Shown here: one piece after another, positions 8,732 to 17,933 of the stretch | Layout: each line of letters starts with the position of its first letter | How positions within the stretch are numbered: the first letter of the stretch is position 1 | Assembly (NCBI RefSeq): GCF_003751505.1 | Contig: NZ_RJVB01000009.1 | Coordinates: 124,001 to 188,000, forward strand | Length of the DNA: 64,000 bases | Reading direction: 5' to 3' | From: Erwinia sp. JUb26 | GTDB lineage: Bacteria > Pseudomonadota > Gammaproteobacteria > Enterobacterales > Enterobacteriaceae | Translations under genes and position numbers: made by a program | Notes under the pieces: generated by a model | The model's database searches: none | What the model saw: only the letters and a program-made list of their open reading frames with translations | Told to the model about the DNA's origin: nothing

Positions 8732-9163
8732 TTAGCTTTCCAGCTGGTAGTCGAGGGTAATTTCGGTGCTCAGCAGCTTGGATATCGGGCAGCCCGCTTT
8801 GGCCTGCTGGATGATTTTATCGAACTCATCCTTCGCGATACCCGGCAGCTTCACCTTGCTTTGCAGCGCCACTTTGGTGATGCCAAAGCCGCCATCGACT
8901 TTGTCCAGCGAAACGTCCGCCACGGTATCAATACTCTCCGGCGTGAATCCGGCCTCGCCCAGCATCAGCGACAGCGCCATTGAAAAGCACGCCGAGTGCG
9001 CCGCACCAATCAGCTCTTCGGGGTTGGTGCCGGGCTTGCCTTCGAAACGGGTATTAAAACCATAGGGCTGATTATCCAGCGCCCCACTCTCCGTGGAGAT
9101 GGTGCCTTTACCGCGCTTAATATCGCCTTCCCAGTGCGCCTGTCCTTTCTTATGAATGGTCAT
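8732..9163 (-). CDS. osmC: OsmC organic hydroperoxide reductase
   Basis: The protein has 143 residues, nearly identical in length and sequence to E. coli OsmC. It reduces organic hydroperoxides with two reactive cysteines, visible as Cys59 (AAHSACFSMALSLM) and Cys125 (KAGCPISK). The start at 9163 (MTIHKKGQAHWEGD) follows a strong GGAGGA; the longer in-frame extension lacks this and is not conserved. OsmC is a stationary-phase and osmotic-stress protein in relatives. It is transcribed alone, in the same direction as the upstream ABC genes but separated from them by 130 bases. Confidence 0.95.
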   Translation of the reverse strand: MTIHKKGQAHWEGDIKRGKGTISTESGALDNQPYGFNTRFEGKPGTNPEELIGAAHSACFSMALSLMLGEAGFTPESIDTVADVSLDKVDGGFGITKVALQSKVKLPGIAKDEFDKIIQQAKAGCPISKLLSTEITLDYQLES

Positions 9164-9295
9164 CGTTATCCTCCGGTTGGTTTTCACAGCTACCAGTATA
9201 GTCACTGGCTCAGCGCCCGCAGGAAATCGGCCTGCTTACAGAACATTCTGGTACGTAGAATCGCGTTTTTTTAAACATCATCTGACGGTTACCGT

Positions 9296-10999
9296 TCACG
9301 ACTGCTCCTGCCATAGCCGCTGATAAATCCCGCCCTGCGCCAGCAGCTGCTGATGCGTGCCGCGTTCAGCGATCCGGCCATTTCCCAGCACCAGAATCTG
9401 ACTCGCGTATTCCACGGTGCGCAGTCGATGAGCAATCATCAACACGGTTCTCCCCCGTGCCAGCCGGGTCAGCGCCTGCTGGATATTCGCCTGCGAAAGC
9501 GGATCAAGCAGCGCGGTCACCTCATCCAGCAGAATAATCGGAGGATCCTTCAGCATCATCCGGGCAATAGAGAGGCGCTGCCGTTCACCGCCTGACAAAC
9601 GCTGCGCTCCCTCTCCCAGCGGCGTGTGGTAGCCCTGCGGCAGCTGGCGGATAAATTCGTCGCAGCATGCTTCGCGGCAGGCGGCAACAACCTCGGCCTC
9701 CGTGGCATCCGGCCTGCCGAGGCGGACGTTGTCCAGCACCGTGCCATCGAACAGCTGCACATCCTGGAAAACGTAGCCAATACGCTGATACAGCGCCCGG
9801 GTACCGATCTGCGCCAGCGGCACGCCGCCCAGCGCGATCTCTCCCTGCTGCGGCTGATAAAAATGGCCCAACAGGTGCAGCAGCGTGCTTTTACCGCTGC
9901 CCGACGGGCCAACCAGCGCGGTGACGCTGCCCTCCGGCACCGTAAAAGAGACGCCCTGAATGGTCGGCTGCCGATCGTAGCAAAAATGCACATCGGTAAA
10001 GCGGATCTCGTTATTTTCCGGCAGCGGCATGCTGTTCTCATCATTCAGCACCGGCTCGGCCATCAGCGCGCTCAGACGCTGCTGCGACTGGCGCATCACG
10101 CTCATCAACGTGAAGTAAGCGGCAGCATCCAGCAGCGGTTCCAGCACCTTGATGGCAACCAGCACAAAGAGCAGCCAGGTCAGAGGATCCAGCGCCTGCT
10201 GTTGCAGCAGCACGCCCGCGACGATAAACAGCACCACCAGCCCCAGCTCGGTAAACAGGCGGAACAGCTGCACCGCCCCGGCTCCCCAGGCTTCCAGGCC
10301 CATGCTGGCGCGGCGGATCTCACCAAACGCGTCATCAAGCTTTGCCAGCATCCCCTGATGGCGATGGAACAGCCGCAGGGTTTTAATGCCGCCGATAAAC
10401 TCGATCAGCAGCCCGGACACCCGCAGCAGCCGCTCGCTCTGCCGATGCGTACCGCGCAGTAAAAAACGCGATCCGCCCCACAGCAGCCCGATCGCCAGCG
10501 GCAGCGGGGCAATCAGCGCCAGCGTCAGCGGTACATTGATCGCCAGCAGGATCAGCACAAAAATCAGCGCGGTGCCTATCCCGGTCACTACTTCCGGCAG
10601 CAGATGAGAGAAAATCTGCTCAACCCGCATCATATGGTCGGTCAGCAGCTGGGTGGTGGCACCCAGCCGGTGGCGCTGAAAGTAGCCCAGCGGCAGCCGC
10701 CGCAGCTGCTCTGCCGCCGCTTCACGGTAGCGCTGCATCACCTCGTAGCTGCCGACAAAACAGTAAAGCTGACCGAAGTGCGAACAGAGCAACTGCACCG
10801 ACAGACAGGCCAGCAGCGCCCCCAGCAGCAGCGGCCAGTGCAACCAGCTTCCGGCACCCGGCGTGATGTCGCCGATCGCCAGCCAGGCAATAAACAGCGG
10901 CGCTACGGTGCACAGCTGGGCCATCAGCCGCAGGACCATTCCGATCAACACCTGACGGCGGCCTTCGGCGCTGCGCTGAAGCGGGCTAAGCATTGACAT
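9296..10999 (-). CDS. ybtQ: YbtQ-like ABC transporter (membrane domain fused to ATPase)
   Basis: The protein has 567 residues with an exporter-fold membrane domain of about six helices (1-310) and an ATPase domain. The ATPase has Walker A GPSGSGKST near 362, signature LSGGERQRLSIA near 466, and Walker B IILLDEVTALLDP, where the usual DEAT is DEVT. By order and partner it matches YbtQ of the yersiniabactin locus. YbtP/YbtQ have an exporter fold but are needed for metal-yersiniabactin uptake. The start overlaps the end of the ybtP-like gene by 14 bases, so the two are co-translated and would form a heterodimer. Confidence 0.82.
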   Translation of the reverse strand: MSMLSPLQRSAEGRRQVLIGMVLRLMAQLCTVAPLFIAWLAIGDITPGAGSWLHWPLLLGALLACLSVQLLCSHFGQLYCFVGSYEVMQRYREAAAEQLRRLPLGYFQRHRLGATTQLLTDHMMRVEQIFSHLLPEVVTGIGTALIFVLILLAINVPLTLALIAPLPLAIGLLWGGSRFLLRGTHRQSERLLRVSGLLIEFIGGIKTLRLFHRHQGMLAKLDDAFGEIRRASMGLEAWGAGAVQLFRLFTELGLVVLFIVAGVLLQQQALDPLTWLLFVLVAIKVLEPLLDAAAYFTLMSVMRQSQQRLSALMAEPVLNDENSMPLPENNEIRFTDVHFCYDRQPTIQGVSFTVPEGSVTALVGPSGSGKSTLLHLLGHFYQPQQGEIALGGVPLAQIGTRALYQRIGYVFQDVQLFDGTVLDNVRLGRPDATEAEVVAACREACCDEFIRQLPQGYHTPLGEGAQRLSGGERQRLSIARMMLKDPPIILLDEVTALLDPLSQANIQQALTRLARGRTVLMIAHRLRTVEYASQILVLGNGRIAERGTHQQLLAQGGIYQRLWQEQS

Positions 11000-12773
11000 C
11001 GATATCTTCCTCTCGGCGGATTTGCCACTGCGCCAGCTGAGACTGGCTGTGCCACATCTGCTGATACAGCGGGTGATCGTTTAACAGCTGCTGATGTGTT
11101 CCGCACCCGGTCAGTTTTCCGGCATCCATTACTAGCAGGCAGTCGGCCTGCTGTACGGCAAACAGCCGGTGGGCGATGGTCAGCACGGTCGTGTCCGGAC
11201 GCTGCTGGCGCAGTGCGCGGTAGAACGCCGCCTCCGTCAACAGATCGGCAAAGGCGGTGGCCTCATCGAGGATCAGCAGCGCCGTCTCCGCCAGCAGGGC
11301 GCGGGCGATGGCAATACGTTGCCGTTCACCGCCGGAGAGTCGCGCACCGCCCTCACCGATTTTTGTCGCCAGCGCCTGCGGTAATGCCTCAACAAATGCG
11401 CGCCCCTGGGCGATTTCCAGCGCCTGCCACAACTGCTCATCGCTGGCCTGCGGCTGCGCCAGCCGCAGGTTGTCGGCCAGCGTGCCTTTGAACAGAAACA
11501 CCTGCTGGCTGACCACCGCCAGCAGCGAAGCACGGGTAGCATCATCTATCTCGGCCAGCGCCGTGCCGCCCAGGGTGATTGTCCCGGCCGTCGGCAGCAG
11601 CATCCCGGACAGCAGCCCGGCCAGGGTCGACTTCCCGGCGCCGGATGGCCCCACCAGCGCATAAAACCCGCCGGGCTCAAGGGTGATATCCAGCGCATCA
11701 ATCACCGTGCGCTGCTCATAGCTGAAGCTCAAGTTGCGGGCGATCAAGTTACTGTCACTATGCGAAATGAGAGATACGGCTGGATCGTTAGAGACGACGG
11801 ACAAAGAAGTTCCCTCTGGGACATCATCAAGAAACGGCACCATTCGGCTCAGACCGGCGAACAGCTCACGGATCAGCGAGCCGAAAAAGGTCACGCGCAG
11901 CAGCGGCTTCAGCAGCCCGCTGCCGAGCATCAGGATCAGCAACAGCGCGGACACCGACAGGGTTCCCTGGCTGACGCGCCACAATCCCAGCGGCAGCAGA
12001 ATAAAGATGCTGGCGTTCAGCACCACCACAAACAGCGACCAGGCCGGAACCGCCCGGCGGGTAAAGCGCATCACCAGCTGATGATAGTCACGCAGGGCAT
12101 CGTCCAGCAGGCGGAAAGAACGCGCATCCTGGCTGAATGCCTTCATCACCGGAATACCGCGCACGTACTCGACGATCGCCGAATTCAGCCGCTCGGTGGC
12201 GAGGTTATAATCCCGCGTGCGTTCGGCCATGCCGCGCAGGCACAGCCGCTGGGCGATAATAGCCAGCGGCACGGTCAACAGCGCCGCCAGCGCCATTTCC
12301 CCGTCCAGCCAGAACAGAAACAGCGCGGCAATCAGCGGGCTGAACACTGCAGAGATCAGATCGACGGTGTGGTGGGCAACAAAGTCCTCCAGCCGCTGCA
12401 CGTCGTTCATGACGATCTTGCGCAGGCTGCCCGCGCTGTAGGGGGCCAGCTGCATCAGCGGCAGCCGGGTCAGGGCCTGGGCAATGCGCAGCCGGGTGTG
12501 GTGCAGCACGCGGAACGCCGCCAGATGACTGAAATACCCTGCCAGTGACGCCAGCAGATATTTGCCCACCAGCGCCAGCGCCAGCCAGCCGCCCAGATGC
12601 AGCAGCGAACCGCCCTGCTCTACCACGCCCACCGCCCGCCACAGCAGATACCAGGGCAGTAATTCCAGCAATACGCTGCTGGCGGAAATCGTCAGCGCCA
12701 GCAGCAGCGTTGATTTTTCCGCAGCAAGAAGCCGCCGCAGCGTCAGCAGCGGTGAAATCGTTTTAACCGTCAT
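10986..12773 (-). CDS. ybtP: YbtP-like ABC transporter (membrane domain fused to ATPase)
   Basis: The protein has 595 residues. An exporter-type membrane domain (about 1-320) is followed by an ATPase with Walker A GPSGAGKST near 375, signature LSGGERQRIAIA near 477 and Walker B LLILDEATAFADLL near 497. Together with the overlapping ybtQ-like gene it forms a heterodimeric inner-membrane transporter. In Yersinia, YbtPQ brings Fe-yersiniabactin into the cell after TonB-dependent uptake by FyuA, and both an FyuA homologue and a YbtA-type regulator are encoded close by. The ribosome site before the ATG is weak. It is 19 bases downstream of a small unknown gene in the same operon. Confidence 0.82.
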   Translation of the reverse strand: MTVKTISPLLTLRRLLAAEKSTLLLALTISASSVLLELLPWYLLWRAVGVVEQGGSLLHLGGWLALALVGKYLLASLAGYFSHLAAFRVLHHTRLRIAQALTRLPLMQLAPYSAGSLRKIVMNDVQRLEDFVAHHTVDLISAVFSPLIAALFLFWLDGEMALAALLTVPLAIIAQRLCLRGMAERTRDYNLATERLNSAIVEYVRGIPVMKAFSQDARSFRLLDDALRDYHQLVMRFTRRAVPAWSLFVVVLNASIFILLPLGLWRVSQGTLSVSALLLILMLGSGLLKPLLRVTFFGSLIRELFAGLSRMVPFLDDVPEGTSLSVVSNDPAVSLISHSDSNLIARNLSFSYEQRTVIDALDITLEPGGFYALVGPSGAGKSTLAGLLSGMLLPTAGTITLGGTALAEIDDATRASLLAVVSQQVFLFKGTLADNLRLAQPQASDEQLWQALEIAQGRAFVEALPQALATKIGEGGARLSGGERQRIAIARALLAETALLILDEATAFADLLTEAAFYRALRQQRPDTTVLTIAHRLFAVQQADCLLVMDAGKLTGCGTHQQLLNDHPLYQQMWHSQSQLAQWQIRREEDIDVNA

Positions 12774-12791
12774 AATGTGTCCGCAGTGGAG

Positions 12792-13193
12792 TTAGCTAAG
12801 ATCCTGCAGCCAGCGTTGCGCCTGCTGTTCAGCCTGCTGCCCGCTGGCAACAACCTCGTAGGGGTAGGGGATCGTGCGGGTGGTCAGATAGCGCAGCGCT
12901 TTGCGCCACAGCGAGCGTCGCTTTGCCTCATCCGGCTCTATCCGAACCGCGCCCCGGCAGAAGCGCTGCTGCGCGGCGCGCGTTTTGCTGCCCCATTTTT
13001 TATACAGGCGAAAGAAGTGAGCGGAATCTTTCGGCAGCTCCACGCCGCTGAAAATCAGCACGAACGGCTGCTGGCGATCGAGCACCGCCTGCAGCGCCGC
13101 AATGTGCTGCGGCGCATCCTCATCGGCCACACGCTCGGGCATCATATAGTGCACCAGCGGCCAGGCGCGGGTATCAATAACGTGTTCAGACAT
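12792..13193 (-). CDS. Small protein of unknown function in the siderophore-uptake operon
   Basis: The protein has 133 residues, with no signal peptide or membrane segment. A possible alpha/beta core is visible (WPLVHYMMPE, then QPFVLIFSGVELP), followed by a basic helical part with FFRLYKKWGSKTR and a cluster RRSLWRKALRYL. The ATG follows GAGG at normal spacing. It sits between the methyltransferase-like gene (15-base gap) and the ybtP-like gene (18-base gap), so it is very probably co-transcribed and cytoplasmic. I do not recognise the family. Confidence 0.7.
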   Translation of the reverse strand: MSEHVIDTRAWPLVHYMMPERVADEDAPQHIAALQAVLDRQQPFVLIFSGVELPKDSAHFFRLYKKWGSKTRAAQQRFCRGAVRIEPDEAKRRSLWRKALRYLTTRTIPYPYEVVASGQQAEQQAQRWLQDLS

Positions 13194-13208
13194 CTCAGAC
13201 CTCAGCAG

Positions 13209-14264
13209 CTAACGAAAAGAAGAAGGATCGTAACGGGCAACAAACAACCGCTGACCGGCGAACGCCATCGGCGAATCCACCTGCGGCCAGCTTTGCAGCA
13301 GCGCAAACCCTGCCCGGTCCAGCATCTCCCGACAGCGATGCTCGCAGTGTGCTTCCAGCTGCCCGACGCGCGCATGGGCCTGAACCGCCGCGGGCGTCAC
13401 CCAGTGCAGCGGCCGTTCAGCGGTATTTTGCAGCAGCATCAGCACCGCACCAGGAGCCAGCCACGGCCGCAGTTCGGCCAGCAGATAATGAGGATCCGGC
13501 TGATTAAGCAAATCAATCAGCACAACCGCATCATGCAGGCTGTCGCCGGGCAGCTGGGCGGCCAGCGAACGATCGGTGTCCAGCGGCACCACTGAAGCGG
13601 CGACGCGGGCGAGACAGTCCTGCAGCCGCGGCGGCGTCTGGCCCAGCGCCAGCAGGCTGGGAACGTCGCGGCGGGCCTCGTCAAGCAGCAGGGGCAGCAC
13701 GCTGACGGCGATCCCGGCAAAATAGTCGCTGATGATGCCCGGCAGATGCAGCAGCTGATGCAGATTCAGATCCGGCCGCCGATCCTGCGCCAGCGACGGC
13801 GCGCGCAGCCACTCTTCCATCTGCTGCGAACGGCTGAACAGCGCGTCCGCCAGCGGCGTAGCATCATCCAGCCAGTTCATCAACTGGCGCAGTCGGTGGC
13901 GTGCGTCGTCGATGCGCTGTTCCAGCTGGTGCTCTGCAGGCGCGCATTGCGCGAGCGTCCAGAAGTCATCGTCGTGGCTGTCCAGCAGCCCTTCATCCAG
14001 CAGATGCAGATGCCAGCGCTCAAGCAGATCGTCGAAGCAGGCGGCAAGCCGCAGCTGCTGGCGGCGGTCAGCAATCTGCCAGCGATCCTCTGCACAAAAC
14101 TCCAGCCGCATCAGGCTGTGCAGCATCAGCAGCGGGGCCAGGCTGGCGCTTTCGGCGAGAAAGGCCGCCAGCGCGGCGCGGCGGCGATCGTCCGGCAGCT
14201 GTGAGGCTGCGTTGATTCCGGCACGCAGCCACGCGGGCTGCGGTTGATTGACGTTGCTGTTCAT
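13209..14264 (-). CDS. Methyltransferase-fold protein with degenerate SAM-binding motif
   Basis: The protein has 351 residues, starting at the ATG at 14264 preceded by GGGAG; a longer frame reaches 14363 without a ribosome site. The first half is helical. The second half resembles the late part of a class I methyltransferase or PKS/NRPS methylation domain: DAVVLIDLLNQPDPHYLL, then LRPWLAPGAVLMLLQNT. The glycine-rich SAM loop (E/DxGxGxG) expected before this is not visible; the corresponding region reads SLLALGQTPPR. It may be inactive, may modify a siderophore, or may only bind a ligand. It lies in the operon between the AraC regulator and the small unknown gene. Confidence 0.6.
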   Translation of the reverse strand: MNSNVNQPQPAWLRAGINAASQLPDDRRRAALAAFLAESASLAPLLMLHSLMRLEFCAEDRWQIADRRQQLRLAACFDDLLERWHLHLLDEGLLDSHDDDFWTLAQCAPAEHQLEQRIDDARHRLRQLMNWLDDATPLADALFSRSQQMEEWLRAPSLAQDRRPDLNLHQLLHLPGIISDYFAGIAVSVLPLLLDEARRDVPSLLALGQTPPRLQDCLARVAASVVPLDTDRSLAAQLPGDSLHDAVVLIDLLNQPDPHYLLAELRPWLAPGAVLMLLQNTAERPLHWVTPAAVQAHARVGQLEAHCEHRCREMLDRAGFALLQSWPQVDSPMAFAGQRLFVARYDPSSFR

Positions 14265-14304
14265 CTTGACTCCCGTGCGGCTAAACGTGTCGTGTCGTGG
14301 CGGT

Positions 14305-15204
14305 TCAGCCCGCCATGCGGACCTGCTGACAGCTGCTGCGATAGCGACCCGGCGGCTGGCCATACTGGCGCTGGAAGAACCGCGTCAGATGGCTGGCATG
14401 GGCGAAACCGCAGCGCAGGGCGATATCGCTCAGCGGCAGCGCGCTTTCTTCCAGCAGGTTTTGCGCCAGCTTCAGCCGACACTCAATCACATAATTCCAT
14501 GGCGTGATGCCAAACATGGCGCGGAAGCCGCGCTTAAACGCCATCAGGCTAAGCCCGGCGGTGCGCGCCATTTCTTCAATCGACAGCGGCTCGCTGGCCT
14601 GCTGGCGGATCACATCGCGGGCGGCAATCAGCCGCTTGCGCTCGCGGCTTGGCAACCGGGATGCCGTCGGTTGCGGCCGCGCCTCCTGCTGCGTTTGCAG
14701 CTGTCCCAGCGCCAGCCACAGCGCGTTCAGCGCCAGGCTTTCAAGATGCAGGGCCGCCAGTGGCGAGGCTTCATTCCACCCCTGCTGAATCTCCAGCATC
14801 GCCGCCTTCAGCGGTTCGGCAAGCGCCGCGCTAAACACCTTTGGCTCATCGCCGGGCACCCGCAGGCCGCACTCTTCCACCAGCGTCAATAGCTCAGGGG
14901 AGAAGTCGACGATCAGCAGGTGATAAAAGTGATGCCGCGGGAAAAAATCGTAGCCCTGGCAGCGGCCGCTGGCGCATGAAAGCCAGAAGCTGTCCGCGCA
15001 GTAGTGCTGTATCGCCTGCCGGTTGAGGCGGAACCATCCGGCACCCTCACACATAATCACCAGCGACAGGTGGGCATCGCCCTCCCCGCGCAGCTCCAGA
15101 TCGTCGGCCAGCGTGGCCTGCACCGAAGTTAGGCGGATTTTCGGCGTCAGCTGCCAGCGCCGCATTCCCGACGTTGGCAGTTTAGCCAGCTGTGAATCAG
15201 ACAC
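14305..15204 (-). CDS. AraC-family regulator, YbtA-like
   Basis: The protein has 299 residues from a GTG start at 15204 with GGAGGG six bases upstream. The longer frame to 15291 would run through the Fur box and is rejected. The N-terminal two thirds form a ligand-sensing domain. The C-terminal double helix-turn-helix is clear: AGLSLMAFKRGFRAMFGITPW and the second helix pair ending FGF-type RCGFAHASHLTRFFQRQYG, followed by PPGRYR. YbtA activates fyuA and ybtP in Yersinia in response to Fe-yersiniabactin, and here the gene is divergent from a fyuA homologue. The same role is inferred. Confidence 0.82.
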   Translation of the reverse strand: MSDSQLAKLPTSGMRRWQLTPKIRLTSVQATLADDLELRGEGDAHLSLVIMCEGAGWFRLNRQAIQHYCADSFWLSCASGRCQGYDFFPRHHFYHLLIVDFSPELLTLVEECGLRVPGDEPKVFSAALAEPLKAAMLEIQQGWNEASPLAALHLESLALNALWLALGQLQTQQEARPQPTASRLPSRERKRLIAARDVIRQQASEPLSIEEMARTAGLSLMAFKRGFRAMFGITPWNYVIECRLKLAQNLLEESALPLSDIALRCGFAHASHLTRFFQRQYGQPPGRYRSSCQQVRMAG

Positions 15205-15218
15205 AAGGCCCTCCGAGT

Positions 15219-15237
15219 GATAATGATTTTTATTTAG
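15219..15237. promoter_or_regulatory. Putative Fur box between regulator and receptor genes
   Basis: The 19 bases begin with GATAATGAT, a perfect half of the Fur consensus; the second half is weaker (about 13 of 19 positions in all). It lies in the divergent region, 15 bases before the araC-type start and 93 bases before the receptor start. Confidence 0.6.
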
Positions 15238-15329
15238 CTTTATCGTGCAATGTTCGTCCGTCCTGTGCAACCGTTTTCCACCCGTGCTCACGTAAGCTCG
15301 GTTTTTTCTTTCCTCACCGGGATGCTCCT

Positions 15330-17354
15330 ATGCTTATCTTGCGCCTCACTCCTCTGGTCATTAGCAGCCTGCTGCTCAGCCCCGTCGCCCTGGCCGCAGC
15401 GGCCAATGACTCAACATCAGACACCATGCTGGTTAACGCCAGTAAACAGTCGCCGGACTCTGCCTCCGCGAAGAACGTTTCCTCGGTGAAAGTCAGCGCG
15501 GAAGAGCTGACACAGGCCAACGTGACGCGCACCGACGAACTGCCAAAAGTGCTGCCGGGTCTGACGATGGGCAACAGCGGCAGCCTGATTTTCCAGTCGG
15601 TTTCGCTGCGCGGCATCTCCTCGGCACAGGACTTCTATAATCCGGCGGTCAGTATCTACGTTGACGGCGTACCGCAGCTGTCGACCTATGCCATGCAGGC
15701 GCTGGGCGATGTGGAGAGCGTAGAAATGCTGCGCGGCCCGCAGGGGACGCTGTACGGCAAAAGTGCCCAGGGCGGGATTATTAACATCGTCACGCGGAAA
15801 CCCGATGACACCGTGCGTGGCTACGTGGAAGGCGGCATTGCCAGCCGGGAAGGCTACCACAGCAAGATTAATCTCAGCGGCCCGCTGGCTCCCGGACTGC
15901 TTTACGGCAGCGCGACCCTGCTGCGTCAGGTCGATAGCGGCTCAATGACCAATCCGGCTACCGGTAGCGATAATCTGGGCGGCTCACGCACCAATCTTGG
16001 CGATGTCCGTCTGCGTCTGGCGCCGGACGGCCAGCCGTGGGAAGCCAGCGTCGCGGTCAGCGAAGAGTGCACCCACGCCACCCAGGACACCTATCTGCCG
16101 TACGATAATGAAAAGAGCCGCACGCTGGAAATCAGCGACGGTAGCGGCGATCCCTATCTGCGCCGCTGCACCCACAGCCAGTCGCTGAGCACCCAGTATC
16201 GCACCGACGGCTGGCTGTTCAGCCTGATCGGCGCCTGGCAGCAGCAGAATTATCAGCGTGAGTTCCCGTATTCGGCCTATAACGCCAGTCTGCCGGAACG
16301 CTGGAATCAGGATACTCAGGAGCTGCGCGCGGCGACCTTTGGCGGCAACACGCCGGTGGATATGGTCTTTGGTCTTTACCGCCAGAACAGCCGTGAAACG
16401 GTGGACTCCGCCTATACCTGGAGCGGGATCCCGATCAGCAGTACCCGTGGCTGGACCGCCAACGAAACGCTCGCCGCTTACAGCGATCTGACCTGGCATC
16501 TGACCGATCGCTTCGATCTTGGCGGCGGCCTGCGTTACTCCCACGACAAGTCCAAAACTGACTACAACGGCAGCAGCATGGGCTACGGCTGGGGCGACAA
16601 AGGCAAAACCCGCGACGACAATCTGCTCGGTCAGCTGTCGGCGGGCTGGCAGTTTACACCTGAGCTGCGCGGCTATGTGCGCGTGGCTCAGGGCTACAAG
16701 CCTGCCGGATTCAGCATTCAGCCGACGCCGATGGTCAGCGCCGCGCCGTACGATGCGGAGAAGTCGATTAACTATGAGATCGGTTCCCGCTATGAGGGCG
16801 ACGCACTGCGCGTTCAGGGTGCCCTGTTCTACACCCATACTAAAAACCTGCAGCTCTATTCCGGCCCGGTGGGCTATCAGAGCCTGAGCAACGCCGGTGC
16901 CGCCGATGCCACGGGGGCAGAACTCAGCGCCAGCTGGACGTTCACGCCGGGCTGGTCATGGGATGTTAACGGCAACTGGGTACGCTCCGAGTTTACCGGC
17001 GACAGCGAACTGTATGCCGATAACCGCGTGCCGTTCGTTCCTCGTTTCAGTGCCGGAACCAGCCTGAACGGTATTGTTGATACGCCGTGGGGTGCGCTGA
17101 CGCCGCGCCTGGCGCTGAATCTGGTCGGAGAGCACTATTTTGACGGTGACAACACCCTGCGCCAGGGCAGCTACGCCACCACCGATATCCGCCTCGGCTG
17201 GCAGGCAACGGAGCGGGTGAATATTGCCGCTTACGTCGATAATCTGATGGATCGCCGCTACCGCACCTACGGCATCGTGCAGAACGGCGCGGCCTACGCG
17301 CAGGTGAATAACGGACGTACCGCAGGGCTGGACGTGCGGGTCGATCTCTTCTGA
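15330..17354 (+). CDS. fyuA: TonB-dependent siderophore receptor, FyuA (yersiniabactin/pesticin receptor) homologue
   Basis: The outer-membrane receptor has 674 residues; FyuA has 673. The signal peptide covers about residues 1-22. A plug domain follows with GISSAQDFYNPAVSIYVDGV and MLRGPQGTLYGKSAQGGIIN, then the 22-strand barrel ending in an aromatic residue (DLF). Similarity to Yersinia FyuA is visible almost end to end, including HDKSKTDY, VAQGYKP and RVPFVPRF blocks. It would import ferric yersiniabactin or a close relative. The start at 15330 is placed by the signal peptide; the frame is open far upstream. Probably controlled by Fur and the divergent YbtA-like regulator. Confidence 0.9.
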   Translation: MLILRLTPLVISSLLLSPVALAAAANDSTSDTMLVNASKQSPDSASAKNVSSVKVSAEELTQANVTRTDELPKVLPGLTMGNSGSLIFQSVSLRGISSAQDFYNPAVSIYVDGVPQLSTYAMQALGDVESVEMLRGPQGTLYGKSAQGGIINIVTRKPDDTVRGYVEGGIASREGYHSKINLSGPLAPGLLYGSATLLRQVDSGSMTNPATGSDNLGGSRTNLGDVRLRLAPDGQPWEASVAVSEECTHATQDTYLPYDNEKSRTLEISDGSGDPYLRRCTHSQSLSTQYRTDGWLFSLIGAWQQQNYQREFPYSAYNASLPERWNQDTQELRAATFGGNTPVDMVFGLYRQNSRETVDSAYTWSGIPISSTRGWTANETLAAYSDLTWHLTDRFDLGGGLRYSHDKSKTDYNGSSMGYGWGDKGKTRDDNLLGQLSAGWQFTPELRGYVRVAQGYKPAGFSIQPTPMVSAAPYDAEKSINYEIGSRYEGDALRVQGALFYTHTKNLQLYSGPVGYQSLSNAGAADATGAELSASWTFTPGWSWDVNGNWVRSEFTGDSELYADNRVPFVPRFSAGTSLNGIVDTPWGALTPRLALNLVGEHYFDGDNTLRQGSYATTDIRLGWQATERVNIAAYVDNLMDRRYRTYGIVQNGAAYAQVNNGRTAGLDVRVDLF

Positions 17355-17546
17355 TCCTGATTAACGGGTCGGCGGTCGTATCGCCGCCCCGTATTAGCGA
17401 CGCTCAATATTGTGCTATAGAAATAATTCACACGCCACTCCCCATCCAACCACACATAACTATCCCTGAACGCCATTTCACGACAAGTAAATAATCATCT
17501 GACGGATATGATCACCGGGACTGTCTGTACATAAAGGGAGAAAAAT

Positions 17547-17933
17547 ATGCCCGGACTATCCGAAGAATTATCCCATTTCGTCGTTTCACCACCGCAGTTA
17601 ATTTGCCACGAAGGCGAGCCTGATAATATGCGTTGCTGTTTTATTTTTACGGCAGATTTTTCCGGCTTCCACGGCCATTTCCCCGGTAACCCGGTGCTTC
17701 CGGGCATCGTGCAAATTATGCTGGCCCGCTATACCGCCGCCGCCGGAAAACGTGCCCGACTGATCGGCGTCAGGCGTTGCAAGTTTCTTCATTCCATTAA
17801 GCCCGGTGACACGGTGTCCGTTGACGTCAAGCCCGGTCGCCATACCGGAGAATACCAGGCGGCGATTGCCTGTAATCATATCCCCTGCACCCGTATTGTT
17901 TTCGAACTGGAACACACCGGGGCATGGCAATGA
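17547..17933 (+). CDS. FabZ/ApeI-like 3-hydroxyacyl-ACP dehydratase
   Basis: The protein has 128 residues with a hot-dog fold. The motif GHFPGNPVLPGIVQ (residues 43-56) carries His44, the catalytic His of FabZ/FabA-type dehydratases. The usual catalytic Glu position reads Met58 by eye. This pattern is shared with ApeI-type dehydratases of aryl polyene clusters, which carry GVxQ in place of the Glu-containing helix start. The ATG follows GGGAG. It overlaps the thioesterase gene, so both are co-translated. It probably dehydrates a 3-hydroxyacyl chain on the ACP encoded at 22353-22613. Confidence 0.78.
   Translation: MPGLSEELSHFVVSPPQLICHEGEPDNMRCCFIFTADFSGFHGHFPGNPVLPGIVQIMLARYTAAAGKRARLIGVRRCKFLHSIKPGDTVSVDVKPGRHTGEYQAAIACNHIPCTRIVFELEHTGAWQ

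Noticed and set aside
15204..15291. A longer N-terminus for the AraC regulator
   Set aside because: It would read through the Fur box, and the GTG at 15204 has a strong ribosome site.
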